From Liquidambar formosana (lineage: Eukaryota; Streptophyta; Magnoliopsida; Saxifragales; Altingiaceae): a DNA stretch of 64,000 nt. Numbering within the stretch: position 1 is the first letter of the stretch; each line of letters starts with the position of its first letter. The stretch is taken from NCBI GenBank assembly GCA_039720395.1, contig CM077827.1, positions 21,127,117 through 21,191,116 on the forward strand, given 5' to 3'. The notes beneath the pieces are model-generated. The model saw only the letters and a program-made list of their open reading frames with translations, was not told the origin of the DNA and ran no database searches. Positions 8,610 to 19,545 of the stretch are shown in pieces. The translations under genes were made by a program, and so were the position numbers.

Positions 8610-11600
8610 ATGGATCTTGATAATGAATTATTCAATTCCGAGATGACTGGTGGAGATCTATGTCTAGCAGACAGTGCCACAACGCACACTATCCTTCGAG
8701 ATAAAAGATATTTTTCCGACATTATATTAGATGAAATTAATGTCAATACAATATCAGGTCCTACGAACCTGATCGATGGCTCCGGAAGAGCCACAATCAT
8801 GTTACCTGGTGGAACAAACTTACATATCAACGACGCTTTATATTCAATCAGATCCAGAAGAAATCTGCTAAGTTTTAAAGATATACGTCGTAATGGATAT
8901 CATATTGAAACTGCATGTGAACGTAATGTAGAATATCTCTGCATTACTTCAATTATTTCAGGCCAGAAGCTTGTATTAGAGAAACTTCCTACTTTCTCTT
9001 CGGGGTTGTATTATACAACTATAAGAACAATTGAATCAAATGTGGTGATGGGCCTGAAGTCCTCTGATTCAAAAACTTTTATGCTTTGGCATGACCGACT
9101 TGGTCACCCGGGATCAACAATGATGCGTCGAATCCTTACCAATTCACATGGACATCCATTAAAGAGCCAGAAGATTCTCTTGTCCAGTGATTATCCATGT
9201 ATTGCTTGCTCCCAAGGAAAATTGGTTATTAGACCATCTCCTACAAAAGTTATTGCTGAATCTCCAAAATTTTTGGAACGAATTCAAGGGGATATATGTG
9301 GACCTATTTCTCCACCATGTGGACCATTTCGCTATTTTATGGTTTTGATAGATGCCTCAACACGATGGTTACATGTTTGTTTGCTATCTACTCGCAATGT
9401 TGCATTTGCTAGGCTCCTTGCCCAAATAATCAGGTTACAAGCACAATTTCCAGATCATCCGATCAAGAAGATCCGCCTTGATAATGCCGGTGAATTTACA
9501 TCTCAAACATTTGATGACTTTTGCATGTCAGTTGGGATTGATATTGAACATCCAGTTGCTCATATCCATACTCAGAATGGGTTAGCAGAAGCTTTTATCA
9601 AGCATCTTCAGTTGATTGCTCGACCTTTACTTATGAAGACCAAATTACCTATTTCTGCCTGGGGACATGCCATTTTACATGCTGCAGCATTGGTTCGTAT
9701 TCGCCCTACTGCTTATCAGCAACAATCACCATTACAACTTGTACTTGGTCAACCACCGAATATTTCCCATCTACGAACTTTTGGTTGTGCTGTACAAGTT
9801 CCGATTCCAACCCCACAACGCACTAAAATGGGTCCTCAACGTCGATTGGGAATATATATTGGGTTTGATTCACCTTCCATCATCAGATTTCTTGAACCAT
9901 TGACAGGTGATGTTTTTACAGCAAGATTTGCAGATTGTCATTTTGATGAAACACAGTTCCCGTCGTTAGGGGGAGGAAATCCACTGATAGAAGAACGACG
10001 TGAACTTTCTTGGAATGTACCATCTTTGTCCCATCTTGATCCACGTACTGCTCAATGTGAAACTGAAGTGCAGAGGATCACTCATCTTCAGAAGATTGCT
10101 AATCAAATGCCTGATGCATTTACAGACGCAGCAAAAATAACTAAGTCTTATATACCGGCTGCAAACACACCAGCAAAGATCAATGTACCAATTGGTAAGT
10201 CTACTATTATTGCAGCAAATGAATCATCTACTACACGCCTGAAGCGTGGTAGACCCTTGGGTTCAAAAGATTTAGTTCCCCGGAAGAGGAAAATAAAAGG
10301 GCAACAAAATATAGAAAATAGTACTCTGGAAGAGGCTATTGAACAAGAAATAAATATTCCCACAAATTCTGATTTAATAACTCCTGAAGAGGAAAATGTC
10401 CCTGAAGAGACAGAAAACAATAAAGAGGCATATGTACATGGAAATGAAGAAATTTCCATAAACTATACATGTACAAGAAAATTGTGGGATCGCTCAGAAG
10501 TGGTTATTAATTATGTATTTTCTTTCGCAGTAGCTACTGAAATTTCAAAAGATGATGATGATCTTGAACCACGTACTGTAGACGAATGTCACAGTAGACC
10601 TGATTGGTCAAAGTGGAAAGAAGCAATCCAAGCAGAATTGGATTCGCTAGAAAAACGCAAAGTATTTGGACCTGTAGTCCTAACACCTAATGATGTGAAA
10701 CCCGTGGGTTACAAATGGGTGTTTGTAAGAAAGCGTAATGATAAAAATGAGATCGTCAGATATAAAGCTCGTTTAGTAGCACAAGGTTTCCTGCAGAGAC
10801 CTGGGATTGATTATGAAGAAACATATTCACCTGTAATGGATGCCATTACATTTCGATATTTAATTAGTCTGTCAGTCTCAGAAGGACTTGACATGCGTCT
10901 GATGGACGTAGTTACTGCATATTTATATGGAAAGTTAGATGCAGATATATATATGAAGATCCCTGAAGGATTCAAATTGCCTGAAGCAAATACATCACAA
11001 CCACGAAATATGTACTCAATTAAACTGAGACGATCCTTATATGGATTAAAACAATCTGGAAGAATGTGGTATAATCGTCTCAGTGAGTACTTAATTAAAG
11101 AAGGATATGTTAACAATCCTATATGCCCTTGTGTATTTATAAAGAAATCAGAATCTGGATTTGCCATCATTGCAGTCTATGTTGATGATATAAATTTAAT
11201 TGGGACTCCTGAAGAGCTCATGAAAGCTGCTGAATATTTGAAAAAAGAATTTGAGATGAAAGATTTAGGGAGAACAAAATATTGTCTCGGCCTGCAGATC
11301 GAGCATAAATCAAATGGAATTCTTATCCATCAATCAGCTTATACCGAAAAGGTATTGAAACGTTTTAATATGGATAAAGCGCATCCACTAAGTTCTCCCA
11401 TGGTGGTTCGATCTCTTGATATTAAGAAAGATCCATTTCGCCCCAAAGAAGATAATGAAATGCTACTTGGTCCTGAAGTACCATATCTTAGTGCAATAGG
11501 TGCTTTGTTATACTTAGCACAATGCACTAGGCCTGATATAGCATTTTCAGTCAACTTGTTAGCAAGATTCAGCTCTGCTCCAACTCGACGACACTGGAAT

Positions 11601-12188
11601 GGTATTAAGCATATTTTACGCTATCTTCGTGGAACTACAGATATGGGTTTGTTTTACTCAAAGGAATTAGCCCATGGTCCTTGTTTAAAAGGATATGCAG
11701 ATTCTGGATACCTTTCTGATCCTCACAAAACTCGCTCACAAACAGGGTATGTATTTACATGTGGCAATACAGCGATCTCTTGGCGATCTACAAAGCAGAC
11801 TTTAATTGCTACATCTTCTAATCACTCTGAGATACTTGCACTCCATGAAGCAAGTCGTGAATGTGTATGGTTAAGATCTGTAGACCATCACATCCGAGAT
11901 ACATGTGGGTTACCTTTGATTAAAAGTATGCCAACAACAATTTATGAAGATAATGCTGCATGTATTGCACAAATTCAAGGAGGGTACATCAAAGGTGATA
12001 GAACCAAACACATTTCACCAAAGTTCTTCTACACTCATGAACTCCAGCAGAGGCATGAAATTGATGTGAAGCAAATACGTTCCAGTGATAATCTTGCGGA
12101 TTTATTCACCAAGGCCTTACCATCTTCAACATTCAAGAAATTGGTATATAGCATTGGAATGCGTCGGGTTTGCGATCAATCAAGTTGA
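8610..12188 (+). CDS. copia Pol polyprotein (PR-IN-RT-RNaseH)
   Basis: 1,192-residue Pol from ATG at 8610. In order: aspartic protease with LADSATTH at about residue 21; GAG pre-integrase zinc region (HDRLGH ... CIACSQGK) near 155-200; integrase core with D at ERIQGDICGP, D at IRLDNAGEF and E at NGLAEAF; reverse transcriptase with VVTAYLYGKLDADIYMKIPEG and the catalytic YVDD; and C-terminal RNase H (YADSGY, IYEDNAAC, DLFTKALPSS). The order integrase-before-RT defines Ty1/copia. No stop or frameshift interrupts it, so the element may be able to move. Gag and Pol are separated by a stop and 126 nt, so Pol must come from splicing, reinitiation or another route. Confidence 0.96.
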   Translation: MDLDNELFNSEMTGGDLCLADSATTHTILRDKRYFSDIILDEINVNTISGPTNLIDGSGRATIMLPGGTNLHINDALYSIRSRRNLLSFKDIRRNGYHIETACERNVEYLCITSIISGQKLVLEKLPTFSSGLYYTTIRTIESNVVMGLKSSDSKTFMLWHDRLGHPGSTMMRRILTNSHGHPLKSQKILLSSDYPCIACSQGKLVIRPSPTKVIAESPKFLERIQGDICGPISPPCGPFRYFMVLIDASTRWLHVCLLSTRNVAFARLLAQIIRLQAQFPDHPIKKIRLDNAGEFTSQTFDDFCMSVGIDIEHPVAHIHTQNGLAEAFIKHLQLIARPLLMKTKLPISAWGHAILHAAALVRIRPTAYQQQSPLQLVLGQPPNISHLRTFGCAVQVPIPTPQRTKMGPQRRLGIYIGFDSPSIIRFLEPLTGDVFTARFADCHFDETQFPSLGGGNPLIEERRELSWNVPSLSHLDPRTAQCETEVQRITHLQKIANQMPDAFTDAAKITKSYIPAANTPAKINVPIGKSTIIAANESSTTRLKRGRPLGSKDLVPRKRKIKGQQNIENSTLEEAIEQEINIPTNSDLITPEEENVPEETENNKEAYVHGNEEISINYTCTRKLWDRSEVVINYVFSFAVATEISKDDDDLEPRTVDECHSRPDWSKWKEAIQAELDSLEKRKVFGPVVLTPNDVKPVGYKWVFVRKRNDKNEIVRYKARLVAQGFLQRPGIDYEETYSPVMDAITFRYLISLSVSEGLDMRLMDVVTAYLYGKLDADIYMKIPEGFKLPEANTSQPRNMYSIKLRRSLYGLKQSGRMWYNRLSEYLIKEGYVNNPICPCVFIKKSESGFAIIAVYVDDINLIGTPEELMKAAEYLKKEFEMKDLGRTKYCLGLQIEHKSNGILIHQSAYTEKVLKRFNMDKAHPLSSPMVVRSLDIKKDPFRPKEDNEMLLGPEVPYLSAIGALLYLAQCTRPDIAFSVNLLARFSSAPTRRHWNGIKHILRYLRGTTDMGLFYSKELAHGPCLKGYADSGYLSDPHKTRSQTGYVFTCGNTAISWRSTKQTLIATSSNHSEILALHEASRECVWLRSVDHHIRDTCGLPLIKSMPTTIYEDNAACIAQIQGGYIKGDRTKHISPKFFYTHELQQRHEIDVKQIRSSDNLADLFTKALPSSTFKKLVYSIGMRRVCDQSS

Positions 12189-12446
12189 TACTTATCTTCT
12201 TATCAGGGGGAGTATTCATTTTTGGACATATGCACGCTGTACTCTTTTTCCTTCGCCTAGGTTTTGTCCCATTGGGTTTTCCTGGCAAGGTTTTAATGAG
12301 GCAGTTTCTTTAGTGCGTCCAACACCACTCTAAGATTTACAAAAATGTTGTACTCTTTTTCCTTCACTAGTTTTTTCCCACTGGGTTTTTCTAGTAAGGT
12401 TTTAACGAGGCACATTATCTTAGCGTGGTGGACATCCAAGGGGGAG
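12189..12446 (+). repeat. copia 3' untranslated duplication and polypurine tract
   Basis: Two diverged copies (about 12238-12304 and 12347-12413) of a unit with TGTACTCTTTTTCCTTC, a CCCAYTGGGTTTT core and AAGGTTTTAAYGAGGCA follow pol. The polypurine tract AAGGGGGAG ends directly at the 3' LTR and primes plus-strand DNA synthesis. Confidence 0.85.
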
Positions 12447-12671
12447 TGTTGTAAATGCAAGACTTAATGGTGGATGACCACCACTCTCTTAACTTCCACC
12501 GCTTCAATTGTCAGGAGAATTAAGCCTTACGTTTGGCTTTTCCTACTTTAATACTCTTAGTTTATTAAGCCTATAAAAGGAGGCTTTTGATGCATGAATA
12601 AGGGATGGATGAGAAGCTTACCTCTATACAATTTATTGTTCTAAATTCTTATCATCTTTTGTTTCACAACA
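12447..12671 (+). repeat. 3' LTR of copia element, next to COQ4
   Basis: 225 bp, identical to the 5' LTR, with TATAAAAG at 12572-12579. It ends 5 bp (TSD) plus a T-tract away from the COQ4 leader, so its promoter points into COQ4. Confidence 0.96.
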
Positions 12672-12709
12672 ATATTAGTAATAATTTTTTTTTTTTTTTT
12701 TTTTTTGGT

Positions 12710-12965
12710 ATTTTAACAGTTCCGCCTGGCCCCCAAAAAGCTCAGAACGGGCCCTGATACCAACCCGCCGACGTCGACGTTCCATCCTCCGCCGAAGATC
12801 AGCCATCCACCGCCGATGCCAAGGATCCACCGTCAGAGGGACTATCTCTCCCTGATTCGCTCTCTTGAGGACGAGCTCGCCGAAGATTCACAAGTATCGG
12901 TTATTGCTGACGAGCTCCATTCGCCGTGGATACTCATCGTCATCTTTGAGTTGAAACATTAACAG
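12710..12965 (+). other. COQ4: COQ4 non-coding exon 1 (5'UTR)
   Basis: A GC-rich island rises sharply from AT-rich flanks and ends at a strong donor (AACAG followed by GTAAGAA at 12966). The next exon on this strand with matching context is the COQ4 start exon at 15807, so this is most simply the 5' leader exon. The exact transcription start is not visible. A uORF lies inside it (separate entry). Confidence 0.55.
12816..12962 (+). CDS. uORF in COQ4 leader exon
   Basis: ATG at 12816 opens a 48-codon reading frame, beginning MPRIHRQRDYLSLIRSLEDE, which ends at TAA three bases before the splice donor. It lies wholly in exon 1. Any translation would precede COQ4 and could lower its expression. 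No known family is recognised, and it could be chance. Confidence 0.3.
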   Translation: MPRIHRQRDYLSLIRSLEDELAEDSQVSVIADELHSPWILIVIFELKH

Positions 12966-14249
12966 GTAAGAAATTTTTCATGGTTCCACTCTCGCTGTAT
13001 AGCAAGATCGAAATCTAGGGTTTTTGTTTTTGCTAATTGAAATGTAGGGCTTTTTTTATTATAAATTTTTTGCTGATTGAATTGTAGATTGACTACACCC
13101 GTAAAGGTTAGATGGATTGGATTGCAGTGATTTGACTATTCTTATATATTGTGATTTCATGGATGAAAATGGAATGAAAGAAAACCCCATGATTATTTCC
13201 CAGCGTGGTGTCATGATTTGTGGTATTTTTGATTTGCGTTGATTACTAGCTTGATTTTGAGATTGAATTTGTACTTGCTAAATATAACTTGTTTACACTT
13301 CAATGCAAGAGAGAAAAGAAATGGGCTTAATTCTGTGCCACGTCATCATTTTAGAACCTTGAAATGAGCTAAACGAACAGTAGAGAAAAGCTAAAAGAAA
13401 TGGACACCAAGATTGAACAATATACCACCTGACACTCCATTTGGGAGAAAAGAAGAAAAGAGAAATCCTTAAAATCTCCACATTCCTCCTGTTTACATTG
13501 TTCCAAAGGACATAAAAGAAGAGAAGTGAAATATATAAAGGAGAAATGAAATCCCTCTTGATCCACCAAAATCTTTTCCTAAAAAATAATGTGATTTGTA
13601 CTGAAAACTTCTAAATGAAATTGGGTACAACATTTCTGCACAAGGTAGAAGTGCATTACAAGTGAGGCTCATCCTTTCTCTGCTCTTCCTTTCACTTCAC
13701 TTTCTCTGCGTCAACAAACTGAGGAAAATGGACAACAGCACTATTCTCATCTCAGCTCCCCTTTTCCTTTTTGTGAAGAACCAAAAGTTTACGAGTATGT
13801 TGCACTGATTTATTAGTAACTTAATGAAATTTTCCTCCAATGATACAAATGAAATTATAATAAAATATAAAAATACACTCTATGAGGCTTTGCTGCCAAA
13901 TGGTATGGCGTCTGATGTTGATTAACTAAAGTTAGAGGAAATGTGCCAACACATACTCTAGCTTAGTTATGGTCCCTCATTCTATGTTGAGATGACAACA
14001 CATACTCCAGAACAGGATAGGACAAGAGATTTCCATGTTCACCTTGACATTTTCCTCTTAATCTCTTATTATACTGATTTGAAGGGAAAATTATTGGAAG
14101 TGTTGGGATTTCAAATTTAAATGCATCAATATCATTTTACTTCATCAATAAAATAAAATAAAAATGTATCAATATCATTTGGTAGGTTTTATCTCCTAAA
14201 TTAGTTGCTAGCACCCTACTCTTTAGTAAGATTCACTATATACATCTAG

Positions 14250-14693
14250 CTAGAAAACATAAGGAATCAAAGCCTTGACCTCCTGTGTGAAATTCTCTAA
14301 TTTGGAGAGGTACCATTTCCTCGTGGCATAACTCCTTCCCATCAAGTACAAAGCTGAGCCTATGGCGACGGAGAATGAATACAATGTTTGAGAGATAAAA
14401 GAAAGCCCAACAAATACTAGAATTTTAAAAAGATAGTGAGGACACACAACCAGCCGGTTAAGGAATCCCCTCTATGGCTCATGTGCTGCAAACCCTGCGG
14501 CTATAGCCATTGCCATGGGGGTTAGCAGCAAGGATGGAGCTTCTGAAAGCAATTTAGAGCTAATGTAAATATATAGAGTAATAAGCTGTCGCAATTTGTA
14601 AGAAAGACAAAATTCTGTGCCACTTAATTTTCCCTGAAAAAAATTAAGAGTAAACAATATAATAGGCTTGTTAATTAGAAAATGTAAAAACAT
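14250..14693 (-). pseudogene. unrecognised membrane-protein-like relic
   Basis: On the minus strand a single frame is open for 148 codons except for one TAG near 14471. The part after the stop encodes a hydrophobic segment (ILVFVGLSFISQTLYSFSVA), then YLMGRSYATRKWYLSKLENF and a clean end. The part before the stop has PMAMAIAAGFAAHEP. I do not recognise the family. It may be a broken retrogene or transduplicated piece lying in the COQ4 intron, or chance. Confidence 0.25.
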
Positions 14694-14918
14694 TTGTTGT
14701 TAGCAGGTTTGGCCCTTTGATTTTTTGAAAATGTAGAAAATAAATATTAAACAACATACCATTCAACTAATTGCGAATGAATGAGATATTAAGGGAAAAT
14801 AGATCTGTACATTATGGTTGACAACCCCTTTGTTTTTGTTTTTTTTTTTTTTTTTTTCCCCTTTGAGCAATACTCCCTCCTGTTGATGTTTTGGTTGTTA
14901 GAATGGAACTTGTTGGCA

Positions 14919-15005
14919 AGTAAAAATAGTTTCTTTATCATATGTACATATTCACAGCTGCCTAGAACTGTTCAAGTAAAAATAGTTTCTTTATCATATG
15001 TACAC
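14919..15005 (+). repeat. 33-bp direct repeat
   Basis: AAGTAAAAATAGTTTCTTTA plus TCATATGTACA occurs twice, offset by about 54 bp. A third, shorter TTATCATATGTA follows at about 15015. Confidence 0.75.
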
Positions 15006-15087
15006 AGTATATATTTATCATATGTAAAAATAATTTTTTTTCCTCCACAAATTTGAATTATTTTTTTCATGCTGTTTATGTAAAACA

Positions 15088-15370
15088 AAGGAGGGGGGGG
15101 GGGGGGGGGAGGAGAAGGGGGGCAGGGGAGGTAGAGGAAGTGTGAGATATCAATTAGGGTGGGGTAGAGGCAGTGGAATTGGTATGGGCAGTGGAAATGG
15201 GAGTGGTACTGAAGTTGGTGAGGGAAGGAGCGGTTAGAAATGGAAATGAGGGAATGGGGTTTGGAATGGGAATTGCTACTGGACATGGGTTGGGCATTCG
15301 AAATGTCAATGAAAATGGGAGGGCTAGAGGAAATGGGAGGGGCAATGGGAATGGCAATGGACAAGGTTTT
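15088..15370 (+). repeat. poly(G) and GGAATGG purine repeat
   Basis: A run of about 19 Gs at 15090-15109 is followed by some 260 bp of purine-biased sequence built from GGAATGG, GGGAGTGG and GGCAATGG. It can form G-quadruplex structures on the plus strand. ORFs through it (Gly/Asn repeats) are composition artefacts. Confidence 0.65.
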
Positions 15371-15818
15371 AATCTAATGCTTCACTCACCCTAGAACCTT
15401 GATTTGTCCCAACCTAGATTATGGGTCTTTAGGCTTTAATCTAATGTCTTCATAAACTTTTTTTTTTTTTTAATATAAAAAATCTTCCTTTTCATTTTGT
15501 GGGTTTGATTAGATACGTGCTCTTATCAAGCAAAAACATGTGAATTCCTGTAATATTTGTGAAGATGTCGCTCACATTAAGCTCATTAATTAGTTTTATT
15601 TTATTTTATTATTCACCGCTATCTAATGCAGTGGCACAACAGATGTTTGATGAAAAGTCTACAATACTTTCCTTGATTTTTTTTTCTATGGATTTTGTAC
15701 CTTGATTTGTTGAATTATATTATGTTGGCATCGTCTGCAAAGTTTAATCTGACGTTGAATTCTGTTTTATTTAGATTTTAGATTGGTTATATTGTGATAT
15801 TTTTAGAAGGCAGTTGCC

Positions 15819-16001
15819 ATGATAGAAGGTGCTCGCGTCCGGCTTAACCGATGGCAGCAGGCAGCAGTTGCAGTTGGTTCTGCAGTTGGGGCGTTACTGG
15901 ATCCACGGAGAGCGGATTTGATAGCAGCTCTTGGGGAGACAACTGGGAAGCCCGCTTTCGAAATAGTTCTTGGAAGGATGAAGAAGAGCCTGGAAGGCAG
16001 A
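15819..16001 (+). CDS. COQ4: COQ4 coding exon 1
   Basis: Start exon of COQ4, a mitochondrial inner-membrane protein needed for the coenzyme Q synthesis complex. From ATG at 15819 it encodes 61 residues, including [20 protein letters not shown] and [20 protein letters not shown]. These are nearly invariant in plant COQ4. The exon begins after the TTTTTAG acceptor at 15806, leaving 12 nt of leader, and ends in phase 0 at AGA/GTAAGC. It joins the next exon as [12 protein letters not shown]. No cleavable presequence is obvious, as is usual in plant COQ4. Confidence 0.93.
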
Positions 16002-17003
16002 GTAAGCCTCTCGTTGAAAAGCTTGCTTTTCCTTTTCCAATTTATATAAGCATAGAGTGAATAAATAAATCTAAAAAATAACAAGGGGAATCTTTTTGTG
16101 GATTTTTGGATATTGTTTGGGCGATGAAACTTTGTTTTCTATGTATACCATTCTAGCAAAATCAGATTATGTTGAAGTTTTTATTCTGGATTTTTAATGC
16201 AAATGCTCCATTCGATGATATGTGGAGCTATAATGTCTATAATCATTGTGTGTGAAGCATTGTTTTCTAGTAATATTATCTTTTAATTATCACTGGGGAC
16301 CTTTATTTAAGAACATATCTAGACTTCATCATCGAACAAACCTGCATTTAATTGAAATATCTTACTTTTTCCTTAGAAATAGATGTTGCTTCCTGTCTCC
16401 TGTGAAAACAAAATAGTTTCAGTGCATTTTTCATCAGTTATGTTGCAATATATGAAACATTTACATAAATTTGATTTGAGGGATTGGGAGCCACAATTTG
16501 ATGCTCCAACCTTCCGGATCCTTTATTTGAGATTATAATATGATTCAATCAAATGTATCACATTGTATTTTTTTACAATATTATTGGGTCAAAATATCAC
16601 AGTGAATCTCTCATGGGTGGATCTCAATCGCACTTTATTAGGTTATTCATATTGTCTTAGCCACTCATATGTATACTACCAATACCCATGAGACAGGAAC
16701 CTTAAATAATGATTGATGAGCTTGTCATCACGGTGTTTCTGTCAGTGAAGCTGGGCTCAGTTAAAGCATTTCTGCTCACTACAACATGAATGCATAGCAA
16801 AGAGGAAGCCATTTTCCCCTCTAGCTGAGCAAATCAGCTATGGAACACAGAAGAAATTTGCTGGATTCTCTTTGTTTTTTCCACTTGGCCTGCTAACTAC
16901 CACTTAAATCTCTTCCATGCATTTTTCCAATTGCAACTATGGGTGCTTGTATCTATGCCATTTCACTCAACTGTCACAACCAATGCATTTCTCCTTTGGA
17001 CAG
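16002..17003 (+). other. COQ4 intron 2
   Basis: 1.0-kb intron with GTAAGC donor and CTTTGGACAG acceptor. AT-rich, with no recognisable element inside. Confidence 0.8.
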
Positions 17004-17510
17004 GCTGTACTTTTGGAGCGACCACGAGTGATATCTGCCAATGTGGGGCATGCGTGGGATCTGCCTTCAAACACATTCGGTGCTGCCTACGCAAGGTTCA
17101 TGGGGTCTAGGAACTTTTCCCCAGATGACCGGCCACCGGTGCGGTTCATGGACACGGACGAGTTGGCATATGTGGCCATGCGGGCACGTGAGGTGCATGA
17201 CTTCTGGCACACCCTCTTTGACCTCCCTACCAACTTGATAGGCGAGTCAGCACTGAAGGTGATAGAGTTTGAGCAAATGTACCTACCCATGTGCCTGTTG
17301 TCCGTAGTAGGGGGCACGGCGAGATTCAGTGAGAAGCAAAGGGCATTGTTTTTCCAGCACTACTTCCCATGGGCTGTCCGGGCTGGTATGCGAAGCACAG
17401 ATCTCATGTGTATATATTATGAGCGGCACTTTCATGAGGATTTGGAGGATGTTCGGAGGAGATGGGGGATAATTCCTGTGCCTGCTGCTCCTAAACAACA
17501 CGTGGGCTGA
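17004..17510 (+). CDS. COQ4: COQ4 coding exon 2, to stop
   Basis: 168 residues from the acceptor at 17003 to TGA at 17508-17510, giving a 229-residue COQ4, the normal plant length. The family's metal-binding motif H-D-x-x-H-(x)11-E is intact: [17 protein letters not shown]. Conserved blocks include [38 protein letters not shown] and [13 protein letters not shown]. The protein binds a metal through this motif and supports quinone-head-group modification in CoQ biosynthesis. Nothing suggests decay. The open frame running upstream from 16917 is intron. Confidence 0.95.
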   Translation, partial: AVLLERPRVISANVGHAWDLPSNTFGAAYARFMGSRNFSPDDRPPVRFMDTDELAYVAMRAREVHDFWHTLFDLPTNLIGESALKVIEFEQMYLPMCLLSVVGGTARFSEKQRALFFQHYFPWAVRAGMRSTDLMCIYYERHFHEDLEDVRRRWGIIPVPAAPKQHVG

Positions 17511-18300
17511 CCAGCAGCAGCTGCACCTGGTTTGGGTAAGCAGGAACTATGCAGAAATTTAAGTGCTATTTTACTATTTTAGTGTTCAACTACACGAGTG
17601 TGTACAAACAGAAATTTGTTAGAACACATAATGCAGATACCTATGGCAGTCACTCGACTTATCTTCATCTTTGTCTGGCGAAGACTCCCTCCAGAAAGAT
17701 GTATCTTTTAGAAGAGTTTCATTTTCCCAGTTACTGCACCATTTTGGGAGATGTGGCAAATTCACAATAAGTGTAAATCAATGGCTTTCCTAATGACCCA
17801 CATTTTGCTGAAAAAGCTCTCGATTGCCACAGCAATGTTGATTATTCCATAGGTAGAATTGTTGAGTTCATGAAGGCTACAAGTGAAGTTTTCACTTCCT
17901 TGTTTTCCTTTTTATTTTTCTCTTGCTAAGAAAGTTTTGAGTCTCGTCCTGGCCCTTCAATTCTCTAACGTCATTGATGATGGGTTGATGAAGTTCTACA
18001 CGGCTCCGTGGCTCGTAGAAGTGAGAATTCCCATCTAACCATAGTACTTGTGACTTTTTTTATTTATTTATCTTTTTTCATGACCAAAAGAGATTTTGAT
18101 CCAACTAAACCGTGAACATATGAGTATGGTTACCATTCACTTGACATCCAATAATGCCCAAGGTGGAGGTTGCTTGGGATTCATTCAAATGTGCCGAATT
18201 CATATAAATATGCAGCAGTTATTTTCTGGCAGTTTTGTAAGTAAGAAAATCCGGGGTGATTTTGCCGTTAAGTGAATGGATCAGGTGAGTTGGTTTGCAA
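17511..18300 (+). other. COQ4 3'UTR and downstream DNA
   Basis: Sequence following the COQ4 stop. No clear AATAAA was chosen as the poly(A) signal and no other gene is recognised. A-rich tracts begin after 18340. Confidence 0.4.
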
Positions 18301-18339
18301 AGCACGGCTCATGGATAAAGAAAACAACATGGGGTTCTT

Positions 18340-19076
18340 AGAACACCCCCCCCAAAAAAAAAAGAAAAAAAAAAGAAGGGATTCTTGGCTATAGCCCTAT
18401 GCTATAAGAGTTTTTTTTAACAATAGCTCTATAAGTAAATTCATTAATTTAATAACCCCTTTTGATACGAAACTGATGGAATTACCCTTCTCTCACAAAA
18501 ATATCATTTGTCTTTAATTTTGTCTCCATCGAATACTTTTTTCATCTCCGCCGACCAATAGAGTTACTGAGTTCTATCTACGATCACTCGACTTAATGAG
18601 TTGACCCATTTCTCACCACTTCCAATCTTAGTCCCAACACCCAAACATTTGATAAGAACTACGATTAACTTTTGCAACCTCTCCGCACCCCCGAAAAAAA
18701 AAGAAAAAAAAAAAACTATTTTTTATGTAAAGAAGAGTAACATGTTATTACAAGTTGCAACCTCTACACATTTAGGAAAACAAAAAATCTCATATTTAAG
18801 TAGAGAACAATAACAAGTTACTGTTTAAAAATAAAAAATTAATAACATATATTACTATTTAACATGATAATTTCTATTTTGAGAGCAAAAAGTAACATAA
18901 TTTTTTTTCCCCAAAATTACTTAATCACCACAGTGGGTATAGTTTTGAAGATCACAATGAATAAATTCCAAAAATACAAGTTTTATCAAAAATGGATTTA
19001 TATCTTGTAAGTTATGGGCTTTTAAAAGCTATAAAATTTGAAAATAAGTTAGTTACATTAGGTGCCCTTAATAACC

Positions 19077-19107
<31 letters not shown>

Positions 19108-19290
19108 AGTGCACCTACAAGCAAATAAGGGTAAATTAGGATTTTTGAAAAAAAAAAGAAGATGGGGTTACTGTGAATAAAAATACTTAGATGTGGGTTA
19201 AAGGGTTAAAAAATCTTTTGATGGGGTTATTACTAAAACCAATCTTCTAAATGAGGTTATTGCCAATTTTCCCTAAATAGAAGGTGCAAA
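18340..19290. mobile_element. candidate decayed TIR element
   Basis: The left edge (TGGCTATAGCCCT ... AATAACCCCTTTTGAT) and the reverse complement of the right edge (TGGCAATAACCTC ... AATAACCCCATCAAAAGAT) are similar over about 80 bp with gaps. This suggests a degenerate inverted-repeat element with only AT-rich filler inside. No transposase or target duplication was established. Confidence 0.25.
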
Positions 19291-19545
19291 ATTTCTTACT
19301 CAATTTTAAATCTAAGCCTTTTTGAATTGTTTGCTCGGGTTTCACCTAATATAATGCCGATCTCTCTATTATTATTTATTTATTTATTTATTTTTTAACA
19401 TAGGGTATCCTAAGCTTGCTCCTGCTAGGTTTCACCTAAGCTAATCTCTCTACTCCATCTTATGCTTGTGTTATTCATATCTTGGAAAGGAAAAAAAAAA
19501 TGGCTCACCTATATTCCTGGTTTAAGAACCATTTTGAGTTTAATA

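Larger units (their letters stand above)
6436..12671 (+). mobile_element. intact, very young Ty1/copia LTR retrotransposon
   Basis: A complete 6,236-bp element. The 225-bp LTRs at 6436-6660 and 12447-12671 are identical by eye over their whole length. The 5-bp target ATATT is duplicated at 6431-6435 and 12672-12676. A primer-binding region (TTATCAGCACGA) follows the 5' LTR and a polypurine tract (AAGGGGGAG) abuts the 3' LTR. Gag and pol are both open and keep their catalytic residues. Identical LTRs mean the insertion is recent. The element lies in the same orientation as COQ4, whose GC-rich first exon begins within about 100 bp of the 3' LTR. Confidence 0.97.
12966..15806 (+). other. COQ4 5'UTR intron (2.8 kb)
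   Basis: Runs from the GTAAGAA donor to the TTTTTAG acceptor at 15806. It contains a possible minus-strand gene relic (14250-14693), a 33-bp direct repeat (14921 and 14972), and a run of about 19 Gs at 15090-15109 leading into GGAATGG-type purine repeats to 15370. No host exon is recognised inside it. Confidence 0.55.

Noticed and set aside
15154..15394. Gly/Asn-rich and Pro-rich frames in the GGAATGG region
   Set aside because: Composition artefacts of a purine-rich repeat, open on both strands at once.
16917..17003. Upstream extension of the COQ4 second coding exon
   Set aside because: Intron read-through: the acceptor at 17001-17003 and the match of the protein start at AVLLERPRV define the exon.
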